Shown piece after piece: positions 27,278 to 35,828 of a stretch of DNA of 64,000 nt. The stretch comes from Flavobacteria bacterium BAL38 (lineage in GTDB: Bacteria > Bacteroidota > Bacteroidia > Flavobacteriales > Flavobacteriaceae). The notes beneath the pieces were generated by a model. That model searched no databases and had not been told where the DNA came from. It saw only the letters and a program-made list of their open reading frames with translations. Each line of letters opens with the position of its first letter. Position 1 is the first letter of the stretch. The DNA is taken from the NCBI GenBank assembly GCA_000169355.1, contig AAXX01000001.1, forward strand, positions 1,178,001-1,242,000. The letters are read 5' to 3'. The position numbers and the translations under genes are program-made.

Positions 27278-28936
27278 TTAAAAACTAAAACTAATTCCAG
27301 AATACAAACCAATAAAATAAGGTCTGAAATTGCTAGAATTTTCATTAAAAGTATTGATCTGGTATTTAAACATAGGTTGGAAATTTGCATTAAAGCTTTT
27401 CCAGAACGAGTATTTAAAACCCAAACCGACATTGCTACTAAAATGTATATTGTTTAAATTATTTGCTCTACCAACTTCCATTTCTAAACCATTTGCTACT
27501 AAAGAAATATTATTTTGATTTAGGAATAAAGTACTCATTCCTCCAACTAATTCTATTCCAAATTTTTTATCAATTAGTTTGTAACTAAACTCTAAAGGAA
27601 CTTCAATGTATGAGATGTTTTGTTTTAAAGCACCTATATTGTTATCTATAATTACATTTTCTACATCGCCAGATATTTCATCGATATTTCCATTTTTTGA
27701 ACTAAACGCCATATTAGTAGCATTTGCATTTCTTGATATAGAAGGAATATTATTATCAACTTCTCTCATTCTAGACTCAAAAACAACATCATTTGTGTTA
27801 TAACTAAGATTAATGTTGTTTACACCTGCTTTTAAGCTTAATTTATCATTTATTGCATAACTTCCTGCAACCCCAACACTTAAAGTTGTTGAATAGTTTT
27901 TACTGTTCGAATTAAATTGCTCATCAATAGAAGATCCTTCTGCTAAAGAATTAAAATAAACAGGCGACGCGGTAGTGCTAATCGCCCATTTACTTCTTTT
28001 TTCTTCTTTTTCATCTTCATTTTTCCCAGCCTCTTTTTCTTTAAGCAATTCTTCTAGTGGATTAGTTTCTTTTACAACTTCAGCAACTAGAATACTATCT
28101 TGAACAATAATTTCATTAGAAGCAACAACATTTGAAATCGTTGTTGTATTGCTAATGGAATCATTGTTTGTAATTACTTTTGTGTTTGATGTTTTGTCTT
28201 CAAAAAAAGCATCAATCGTTTCTTTGTTAAACAAAGCTTTATCTTCTTTATTATTAACTACGTTATTATTGTCAAATAGGTTTTCAAAATCGGAATTATT
28301 TTTATTTAACTTATCTTTTGAATTTCTTTTAGACTTAGATTTTTTTGTATTAGCAACAACTACTGTTTCAGAATTTTCTTTAGAAAGCCTTTGTTTTTTG
28401 TTACTGTTTTTAATTTTATTTTTCGGTTGGTACTTTGAATTTAAATCTGTGTTTTTTTCTATTTTATTGTTTGTTACAACTGCGTTAGATTTTCCAGAAT
28501 TATTTTTAAAGTTTTTATTCGAAAGTTTTTCTTTATAAATATTAGACTTCTTATTGTTTTGATTGTCTGTATCAAATGGATTTTTTTCAGAATCTTTTTC
28601 GTTCGATTTTAATTCATATACTAAAGATTCTTCGTTAGAATTATTATTTTTTAAATTCTTTTCGTTGTTTTTTACATCATTAGTATTTACAATAGAATTT
28701 TCAAAACTTGGCAATTCTTTAGTTTCATTGTTGCCTAAAAAACTCCAAATTAACGTTCCAACTAATAATAAAGAAGCTGCAATTCCTGAGTATTGAAACC
28801 AAATAGGAACAATTCTTTTCTTCTTTTTTTCTTTTAACCGACCAGCAATAAAATCCCAAGAATCTTCAGGCGGTAAAGCTTCAAAATTTTTGAATTTTTC
28901 TTGAAATAATCGTTCTATATTTTTATTTTCTTTCAT
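27278..28936 (-). CDS. Membrane-anchored protein with outer-membrane beta-barrel-like C-terminus, encoded with a sigma factor
   Basis: A 552-residue protein. The N-terminal about 45 residues ('IERLFQEKFKNFEALPPEDSWDFIAGRL') resemble the cytosolic part of small flavobacterial anti-sigma-like proteins. One membrane helix follows (about 50-67), then a very long Asn/Lys/Ser-rich low-complexity region (about 70-300), then a C-terminal region of about 240 residues with alternating beta strands typical of a PorT/OmpA-like beta-barrel and an aromatic C-terminus (FSF). Its ATG overlaps the sigma-factor stop (ATGA), so the two are translationally coupled. The layout suggests a sigma regulator that could span from cytosol towards the outer membrane. 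Binding to the sigma factor is inferred from position only. Confidence 0.75.
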   Translation of the reverse strand: MKENKNIERLFQEKFKNFEALPPEDSWDFIAGRLKEKKKKRIVPIWFQYSGIAASLLLVGTLIWSFLGNNETKELPSFENSIVNTNDVKNNEKNLKNNNSNEESLVYELKSNEKDSEKNPFDTDNQNNKKSNIYKEKLSNKNFKNNSGKSNAVVTNNKIEKNTDLNSKYQPKNKIKNSNKKQRLSKENSETVVVANTKKSKSKRNSKDKLNKNNSDFENLFDNNNVVNNKEDKALFNKETIDAFFEDKTSNTKVITNNDSISNTTTISNVVASNEIIVQDSILVAEVVKETNPLEELLKEKEAGKNEDEKEEKRSKWAISTTASPVYFNSLAEGSSIDEQFNSNSKNYSTTLSVGVAGSYAINDKLSLKAGVNNINLSYNTNDVVFESRMREVDNNIPSISRNANATNMAFSSKNGNIDEISGDVENVIIDNNIGALKQNISYIEVPLEFSYKLIDKKFGIELVGGMSTLFLNQNNISLVANGLEMEVGRANNLNNIHFSSNVGLGFKYSFWKSFNANFQPMFKYQINTFNENSSNFRPYFIGLYSGISFSF

Positions 28937-29475
28937 TTACTTTTTTTTACATCAAAACTGTTGTTCAATTCTATTTTAGTTTTTAAAATAGCTTTTGCTC
29001 TAGCTAAATTTGATTTAGATGTTCCAATATTAATTTCAAGCATTTCTGAAATTTCTTTATGAGAATATCCGTCTAAAACATATAAATTAAATACCAATCG
29101 ATATCTGTCTGGTAACTCTTGTATTATTTTAGTTAAAAACTCAAGACTAATGGCATCATCATCAATTTCTAGTTCCTCTTCTGCCGGAATTTTTTCTGAA
29201 ACAATTTCAAAAACAGTTTGTTTTCTATATTGTTGTAAAACATAATTTATAACGATTCGTTTTGCCCAGCCTTCAAAAGAACCCGAATTTTTATATTGAT
29301 TTATTTTTTCAAAAATGATTAAAAAACTTTCTTGTAAATTATCTTGAGCCTCTTCATAGTTTCGCGAATACTTTAAACACACAGAAAATAATTTAGGCGC
29401 TAATAGGCGATAAACATGTTCTTGTGCTTTTGTATTGTTTTTACCACACTCATATATAAGTTGCTCTATGACCAA
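28933..29475 (-). CDS. RNA polymerase ECF-type sigma factor
   Basis: A 180-residue sigma-70 family protein. Region 2 is seen in 'NYEEAQDNLQESFLIIFEKINQYKNSGSFEGWAKRIVINYVLQQYR' and region 4 in 'LPDRYRLVFNLYVLDGYSHKEISEMLEINIGTSKSNLARAK'. It redirects RNA polymerase to a specific promoter set. It is the middle gene of a three-gene minus-strand run: a lipoprotein 11 bases upstream and the membrane-anchored barrel protein overlapping by 4 bases downstream. The latter is the likely regulator. The target genes are unknown. Confidence 0.93.
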   Translation of the reverse strand: MVIEQLIYECGKNNTKAQEHVYRLLAPKLFSVCLKYSRNYEEAQDNLQESFLIIFEKINQYKNSGSFEGWAKRIVINYVLQQYRKQTVFEIVSEKIPAEEELEIDDDAISLEFLTKIIQELPDRYRLVFNLYVLDGYSHKEISEMLEINIGTSKSNLARAKAILKTKIELNNSFDVKKSK

Positions 29476-29486
29476 TTTGATATTTG

Positions 29487-29888
29487 TTAATTAACAGGAA
29501 TATCATGAATTATAAAGGTATCATTTCCTTGATCGTCAGTTCCTGTCCAAAATTTAAAAATATAATTTCCGGTATTGGTAACATGAAAATTAAATGTTTC
29601 TTGAACCAATATATTTTCTACAGGAGCACAATTGCCTCTTTCTTCAACTAAATTTTGTACAGCACAAGTTCTTGTGTTTAAATCTTTTTCATAGTAAACT
29701 CCATATGGAGAATGACAGTTTGATGGTCTGTAATATTCCATAGTAATTTGATATACTTCGCCAAGTACAAATTCTGATGGGATTTCTACAGTATGAACTG
29801 GTAAAATTTCAACAGTAAAATTATTCTCATCTAACTGACAAGAATTGAATAAAAACAAAAGACTTACTAATAAAACTAATTTTTTCAT
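29487..29888 (-). CDS. Small lipoprotein of unknown function
   Basis: A 133-residue protein with a lipoprotein signal peptide (MKKLVLLVSLLFLFNSC, Cys17). The mature part has a predicted beta-sandwich pattern and four further Cys residues. Phrases such as 'NYIFKFWTGTDDQGNDTF' resemble small Ig-like flavobacterial lipoproteins. It lies 11 bases upstream of the sigma factor gene on the same strand, so it may share the operon. It is probably anchored in the outer membrane or the periplasmic face of the inner membrane. No function can be assigned. Confidence 0.75.
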   Translation of the reverse strand: MKKLVLLVSLLFLFNSCQLDENNFTVEILPVHTVEIPSEFVLGEVYQITMEYYRPSNCHSPYGVYYEKDLNTRTCAVQNLVEERGNCAPVENILVQETFNFHVTNTGNYIFKFWTGTDDQGNDTFIIHDIPVN

Positions 29889-29945
29889 TTGTATGGTTAT
29901 TATACTTATTAGATTAAATTTTTTTAAAAAGGTTGCGTTAATTTA

Positions 29946-29977
29946 CAAAAAAAATCACGCTCTAGGCGTGATTTAAT
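29946..29977 (-). terminator. recA terminator
   Basis: On the minus strand a 9-base stem (AAATCACGC / GCGTGATTT, 29952-29974) with a 5-base loop is followed by a T run. It lies directly after the recA stop. Confidence 0.8.
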
Positions 29978-29979
29978 TT

Positions 29980-30984
29980 CTAAGCGTTATTTTCTTTAAT
30001 TAGATCTTTAATTTTTTGCTCTAATTCGTCCATTAATTCTGGGTTATCTTTAATTAAAGCTTTTACAGCATCTCTCCCTTGTCCTAATTTAGTTTCTCCA
30101 TAACTAAACCAAGAACCACTTTTCTTAATTACTTCAAATTCTACAGCTAAGTCTAAAACTTCTCCCACTTTTGAAATCCCTTCGCCATACATAATGTCAA
30201 ATTCTGCAGTTCTAAAAGGTGGTGCGACTTTGTTTTTAACGATTTTAACTTTGGTTCTGTTTCCTAATACGTTATCACCATCTTTAATTTGAGTCGATTT
30301 ACGAATATCAATACGAACCGAAGCATAAAATTTTAATGCATTTCCACCGGTAGTTGTTTCTGGACTTCCAAACATAACCCCAATTTTATCACGTAACTGA
30401 TTGATAAAAAATACAGTACAGTTTGTTTTGTGAATCGTTCCCGTTAATTTTCTCAATGCTTGCGACATCAAACGTGCGTGTAATCCCATTTTAGAATCAC
30501 CCATATCGCCTTCAATTTCACTTTTTGGTGTTAAAGCAGCAACCGAGTCAATTACTACAATATCAACTGCACCCGATCGAATTAAACTTTCTGCAATTTC
30601 TAAGGCTTGTTCACCGTTATCAGGTTGAGAAATAATTAAATTATCGATGTCAATTCCTAATTTTTCCGCATAAAAACGGTCAAATGCGTGTTCTGCATCA
30701 ATAAACGCAGCAATTCCTCCAGCTTTTTGTGCTTCAGCAATGGCATGTAATGTTAACGTAGTTTTACCTGACGATTCTGGTCCGTAAATCTCAATAACTC
30801 TTCCTCTTGGGTAACCATTTACACCAAGGGCTAAGTCGATTCCTAATGAACCCGAAGGAATAGCTTCTATTTCTTCAACAGCGCTATCGCCTAGTTTCAT
30901 TACGGTTCCTTTTCCGTACGTTTTGTCAAGTTTGTCTAATGTTAATTGTAAGGCTTTTAATTTGGCTTCTTTATCTGCACTCAT
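29980..30984 (-). CDS. recA: Recombinase RecA
   Basis: A 334-residue recombinase that forms filaments on single-stranded DNA, drives strand exchange and triggers SOS-type responses. Walker A is GPESSGKT (68-75). Walker B ('[12 protein letters not shown]'), L1 ('[23 protein letters not shown]') and L2 ('[22 protein letters not shown]') are intact. The length is typical. It is monocistronic with its own terminator and is divergent from trhO. No clear LexA-type operator is visible upstream. DprA, its loader in transformation, is encoded about 8 kb away. Confidence 0.98.
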   Translation of the reverse strand: MSADKEAKLKALQLTLDKLDKTYGKGTVMKLGDSAVEEIEAIPSGSLGIDLALGVNGYPRGRVIEIYGPESSGKTTLTLHAIAEAQKAGGIAAFIDAEHAFDRFYAEKLGIDIDNLIISQPDNGEQALEIAESLIRSGAVDIVVIDSVAALTPKSEIEGDMGDSKMGLHARLMSQALRKLTGTIHKTNCTVFFINQLRDKIGVMFGSPETTTGGNALKFYASVRIDIRKSTQIKDGDNVLGNRTKVKIVKNKVAPPFRTAEFDIMYGEGISKVGEVLDLAVEFEVIKKSGSWFSYGETKLGQGRDAVKALIKDNPELMDELEQKIKDLIKENNA

Positions 30985-31064
30985 AATATGATATTTTTCG
31001 TAAAAATACAGCTTTTTTTATTTGTTCCAAAAATTGTTAATATGTTTTCATTCAGTATCAATAG

Positions 31065-31094
31065 TTTGATTTTTAATCAATTTTATTACCTTTG
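31065..31094 (+). promoter_or_regulatory. Promoter of the trhO-trhP-ferredoxin operon
   Basis: TTTG (31065-31068), an 18-base spacer and TACCTTTG (31087-31094) fit the Bacteroidota consensus. This leaves a leader of about 75 bases that contains the palindrome at 31131-31160. Confidence 0.6.
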
Positions 31095-31130
31095 ACGCCG
31101 AGTTCTTCCATTTAGAACTCATAACATATT

Positions 31131-31160
31131 CTGTACAGACGCCATTAATCGCGTCTTTAA
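31131..31160. repeat. Palindromic element in the trhO leader
   Basis: AGACGC (31137-31142) and GCGTCT (31151-31156) form a hairpin around CATTAATC. The core looks like a decayed copy of a perfect palindrome built on GACGCGATTAATCGCGTC, which I recall as a recurrent Bacteroidota intergenic element. It could form an RNA hairpin upstream of the start codon. Confidence 0.45.
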
Positions 31161-31178
31161 TCTTAAAACGTTTATAGC

Positions 31179-32536
<1,358 letters not shown>

Positions 32537-32537
<1 letters not shown>

Positions 32538-33778
32538 TGACTGCTTCAGGAAAAATTGAATTGATGGCGCCTGCAGGAAATTTCGAATCCATGCAAGCGG
32601 CTTTAGATAATGGTTGCGATTCCATTTATTTTGGCGTCGAACAACTAAATATGCGTGCTCGTGCTACAGTGAATTTCGTTTTAGACGATTTGCCAGAAAT
32701 TGCGCGTCGTTGCAACGAAAAAAATGTTAGAACGTATCTAACTTTAAATACCATTATTTACGATCATGATTTATCAATTGTAAAAACACTTTTAACTAAA
32801 GCTAAAGAAGCTGGAATTACGGCTGTAATTGCATCTGACCAAGCGGTTATTATGACGGCCAGAACGATAGGAATGGAAGTGCATATTTCCACTCAATTGA
32901 ATGTGACTAATATCGAAACAGTAAAATTCTATGCTATGTTTGCCGATACCATTGTATTGTCTCGCGAGTTGAGTTTACGTCAAGTGAAAAAGATTACTGA
33001 TGATATCGAAAAAGAACAAGTTAAAGGTCCAAGTGGCAATTTAGTTGAAATTGAAATTTTTGGTCACGGCGCTTTATGCATGGCAGTTTCGGGAAAATGT
33101 TATTTGAGTTTACATTCACATAATTCGTCAGCAAATCGAGGTGCTTGCAAGCAAAATTGTCGTAAAAAATATACCGTTATTGACCAAGAAAGCGGTTTCG
33201 AAATAGAAGTGGATAACGAATATTTAATGTCGCCAAAAGATTTATGTACATTAGATTTTCTAGACCAAGTTATCAATTCTGGAATTAAAGTTTTAAAAAT
33301 TGAAGGACGCGGACGTGCTGCCGATTATGTGGCAACGGTTATCAAAACGTATCGTGAAGCTATCGACTCGCATTACGAAGGAACTTTTACTAAAGAAAAA
33401 ATAAATACTTGGATGGAAGCTTTGGCAACCGTTTACAATCGCGGATTTTGGAGTGGTTATTACCTTGGACAAAAATTAGGAGAATGGTCAGATAACCCAG
33501 GTTCAAGCGCCACTAAAAAGAAAGTATATGTTGGGAAAGGAATGCATTATTTTCCAAAATCAAGTATAGCTGAATTTAAAATTGAAGCCTATGACATTAA
33601 GAAAGGCGATAAAATTTTAATTACAGGTCCGTCAACTGGAGCTCAAGAATTAATTTTAGAAGATTTTTTTGTTAACGATGCAACTTCTGAAAAAGCAACT
33701 AAAGGAGATAGTTGTACATTAAAAGTGCCATTTAGAATTCGTTTATCAGATAAAATGTATAAAATCGTAGAGAACTAA
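32537..33778 (+). CDS. trhP: U32-family tRNA hydroxylation protein TrhP (peptidase U32-like)
   Basis: A 413-residue U32 protein. The core TIM-barrel-like part begins 'IELMAPAGNFESMQAALDNGCDSIYFG', and the conserved Cys cluster around 'GHGALCMAVSGKCYLS' and 'NRGACKQNCRKKY' is expected to hold a 4Fe-4S cluster. The C-terminal about 80 residues are a U32_C domain (HYFPKSSIAEFKIEAYDIKKGD). Although called peptidases, U32 members such as E. coli TrhP/YegQ act in prephenate-dependent tRNA U34 hydroxylation. Placement 1 base into the trhO stop makes that role very likely here. The stop overlaps the ferredoxin start by 1 base. Confidence 0.88.
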
Positions 33779-34008
33779 TGGTTGTTGTTACATTACAAAG
33801 AGACAAATGTATTGGTTGCAATTACTGTGTAGAAATGGCACCAGCACAATTTCAAATGTCTTAAAAAGACGGTAAATCAGTTTTAATAAAATCGGTAAAT
33901 TCTAAAGGTTTTTATACTTTAAAATCGGCAGATCATACTATTGTTGAAAATTGTGAGTTAGCAGAAAAAGCTTGCCCAGTTCATATAATTACGATAAAAG
34001 AAACATAA
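33778..34008 (+). pseudogene. 4Fe-4S ferredoxin gene interrupted by an in-frame TAA
   Basis: Starting at ATG 33778, inside the trhP stop (TAATG), the frame reads a small ferredoxin of 76 codons with a TAA at codon 29 (33862-33864) and continues in the same frame to TAA 34006-34008. Cys11, Cys14 and Cys17 (CIGCNYC) come before the stop and Cys66 (ACPVH) after it, so the cluster ligands are split. Downstream codons still encode a sensible ferredoxin ('LKSADHTIVENCELAEKACPV'), so the break is recent, a base error, or read through. In the TCT-TAA-AAA context one A-to-T change from a Lys codon explains it. Coupled to trhP, it probably served as electron donor for the Fe-S enzyme. Confidence 0.85.
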
Positions 34009-34033
34009 TTTTCTGTTTTACAATACTATAAAC

Positions 34034-34075
34034 TTGCCTATTTCGTTTTAATACGGAATAGGTTTTTTATTTTTA
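34034..34075 (+). terminator. Terminator of the trhO-trhP-ferredoxin operon
   Basis: CCTATTTCG (34037-34045) pairs with CGGAATAGG (34054-34062), with one G-U pair and an 8-base loop, followed by TTTTTTATTTTT. Confidence 0.8.
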
Positions 34076-34096
34076 GTATGTTTCAATAAAATGAAG

Positions 34097-34129
34097 TTTG
34101 AAAGTTTCAACAAAAAATCAATATCTTTA
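34097..34129 (+). promoter_or_regulatory. Candidate ricT-gldH-pbp1A promoter
   Basis: TTTG (34097-34100), a 21-base spacer and TATCTTTA (34122-34129, one mismatch to TAnnTTTG) precede the ATG at 34189. The leader holds two short self-complementary strings, CGTTTTGAAACG and GTCCTTTAAGGAC. Confidence 0.4.
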
Positions 34130-34188
34130 CACACAAAAGCGTTTTGAAACGTAGTCCTTTAAGGACAATCACTATATATATTTAAATT

Positions 34189-35349
34189 ATGGCATGTACA
34201 AACTGTTCAACTTCTGATGGCGGAGCGCCAAAGGGGTGTAAAAATAATGGGACTTGCGGCACCGATAGCTGCAACAAACTTTCGGTTTTCGATTGGTTAT
34301 CAAATATGACATTACCAGGAGGTCAAGCTCCTTTTGATGCGGTTGAAATTAGATTTAAAAACGGAAGAAAAGAATTTTTTAGAAATACCGAAAAATTAAC
34401 CTTGTCTATAGGGGATATCGTGGCAACCGAAGCTTCGCCAGGGCATGATATTGGAATTGTAACTTTAACAGGAGAATTAGTTAAAGTTCAAATGAAGAAG
34501 AAGAATGAAAATCCGGATAAAGACTTAGCAAAAGTATACAGAAAAGCTTCCCAAAGAGATATTGATATTTGGACAGAAGCACGAAATAAAGAAGAAGCAG
34601 TTCGAATGAAAGCTAGAGAAATAGCTATTAATTTAAAATTAGAAATGAAAATTTCTGATGTTGAATTTCAAGGTGATGGCTCTAAATCCACTTTTTATTA
34701 TACTGCAAATGATAGAGTCGATTTTCGTCAATTAATTAAAGAATTTGCTCAGGAGTTTAAAGTAAGAATCGAAATGAAACAAGTTGGTTTTCGTCAAGAA
34801 GCCGCTCGTTTAGGAGGAATTGGTTCCTGTGGAAGAGAATTGTGTTGTTCTACATGGTTAACCGATTTTAGAAGCGTTAATACTTCTGCTGCACGATACC
34901 AACAGTTGTCTTTAAACCCTCAAAAATTAGCGGGTCAATGTGGAAAATTGAAGTGTTGCTTAAATTATGAATTAGATACTTATTTAGATGCATTGAAAGA
35001 TATGCCTGACATGGAAACAAAACTTTACACAGAAAAAGGAGATGCGTACTGTCAGAAAATCGATATTTTTAAAGAAATCATGTGGTTTTCTTATGCTAAT
35101 GCACCAGCGCAATGGATGGTTTTACCTGTTGCAAAAGTGAAAGAAATTTTAGCAATAAACAAGAAAAAAGAACGTGTAGCTGCTTTAGAAGATTATGTAG
35201 TTGAAACAGTTCAGGAAGTAGAGAAAAAATTTGAAAATGTTGTAGGTCAGGATAGTTTAACTCGTTTTGATCAACCTAAGAAAAAATCAAATAATAGAAA
35301 CAAAAAAAAGAAACCTACAAATTATAAAAATGCACCTAAAAAAGACTAA
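34189..35349 (+). CDS. ricT: PSP1/RicT-like protein (YaaT family)
   Basis: A 386-residue PSP1-domain protein. The N-terminus is Cys-rich ('MACTNCSTSDGGAPKGCKNNG'). The core has 'VEIRFKNGRKEFFRN', 'FYYTANDRVDFRQLIKEFAQEFKVRIEM' and the conserved Cys blocks 'GSCGRELCCSTWL' and 'GQCGKLKCCLNYE'. In Bacillus, RicT joins RicA and RicF in a Fe-S complex that promotes RNA processing. Whether it does so in Bacteroidota is unknown, but it is regularly found upstream of gldH. The C-terminal about 40 residues are Lys/Asn-rich and disordered. Its 3' end overlaps gldH by 20 bases. Confidence 0.88.
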   Translation: MACTNCSTSDGGAPKGCKNNGTCGTDSCNKLSVFDWLSNMTLPGGQAPFDAVEIRFKNGRKEFFRNTEKLTLSIGDIVATEASPGHDIGIVTLTGELVKVQMKKKNENPDKDLAKVYRKASQRDIDIWTEARNKEEAVRMKAREIAINLKLEMKISDVEFQGDGSKSTFYYTANDRVDFRQLIKEFAQEFKVRIEMKQVGFRQEAARLGGIGSCGRELCCSTWLTDFRSVNTSAARYQQLSLNPQKLAGQCGKLKCCLNYELDTYLDALKDMPDMETKLYTEKGDAYCQKIDIFKEIMWFSYANAPAQWMVLPVAKVKEILAINKKKERVAALEDYVVETVQEVEKKFENVVGQDSLTRFDQPKKKSNNRNKKKKPTNYKNAPKKD

Positions 35350-35827
35350 TTTTATTGGGTTAATGCTAATTGCGTTGCTTTTTATCTCTTGTGATAAAAA
35401 ACAATTTTTTAGCGAGTATAAAGAATTAGATGGTACTTGGAAAAAGTCAGATACCCTGCGTTTTACATTTGAACAAAACGATACAATTAATCCGTATCAT
35501 TTATTTTTGAATGTCAGAAACAATAACGATTATCCGTTTAATAATATGTACCTAATTGTTTCTTTAAAAGAGCCAGGAATAAAACCTACTATAAAAGTAG
35601 ATACTTTAGAGTACCAAATGGCAAATCCTGATGGAACACTTATGGGAGAAGGTTTTTCAGATATTAAAGAAAGTAAATTGTGGTATTTAGAAAACTACAA
35701 ATTCAATAGAGTAGGAAAATATAATGTAGAGATTGTTCAAGCTGTTCGAGAAACTGGTAAAGTTGATGGAGTAGCAGATTTAAAAGGGGTTACAGAATTA
35801 GGGTTACGAATAGAAAAAATAAAATAG
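35330..35827 (+). CDS. gldH: Gliding motility lipoprotein GldH
   Basis: A 165-residue lipoprotein. The signal peptide ends in a lipobox 'LLFISC', and the mature protein begins CDKKQFFSEYKELDG, followed by beta-rich segments ('NPYHLFLNVRNNNDYPFNN'), as in GldH of Flavobacterium johnsoniae. Gld proteins support gliding and are linked to the type IX secretion machinery; gldH mutants do not glide. The frame is open further upstream (35267), but only ATG 35330 places a proper signal peptide at the N-terminus. It overlaps ricT by 20 bases and precedes pbp1A by 1 base, a conserved order. Confidence 0.93.
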   Translation: MHLKKTNFIGLMLIALLFISCDKKQFFSEYKELDGTWKKSDTLRFTFEQNDTINPYHLFLNVRNNNDYPFNNMYLIVSLKEPGIKPTIKVDTLEYQMANPDGTLMGEGFSDIKESKLWYLENYKFNRVGKYNVEIVQAVRETGKVDGVADLKGVTELGLRIEKIK

Positions 35828-35828
35828 T

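Noticed and set aside
28149..28796. Plus-strand Ser/Leu/Phe-rich ORFs opposite the sigma-linked membrane protein
   Set aside because: They are mirror images of the Asn/Lys/Ser low-complexity tether on the minus strand and have no context.
33862..33864. Genetic code change with TAA read as an amino acid
   Set aside because: TAA ends many intact genes in this window, so it functions as a normal stop codon. Only this one site would need read-through.
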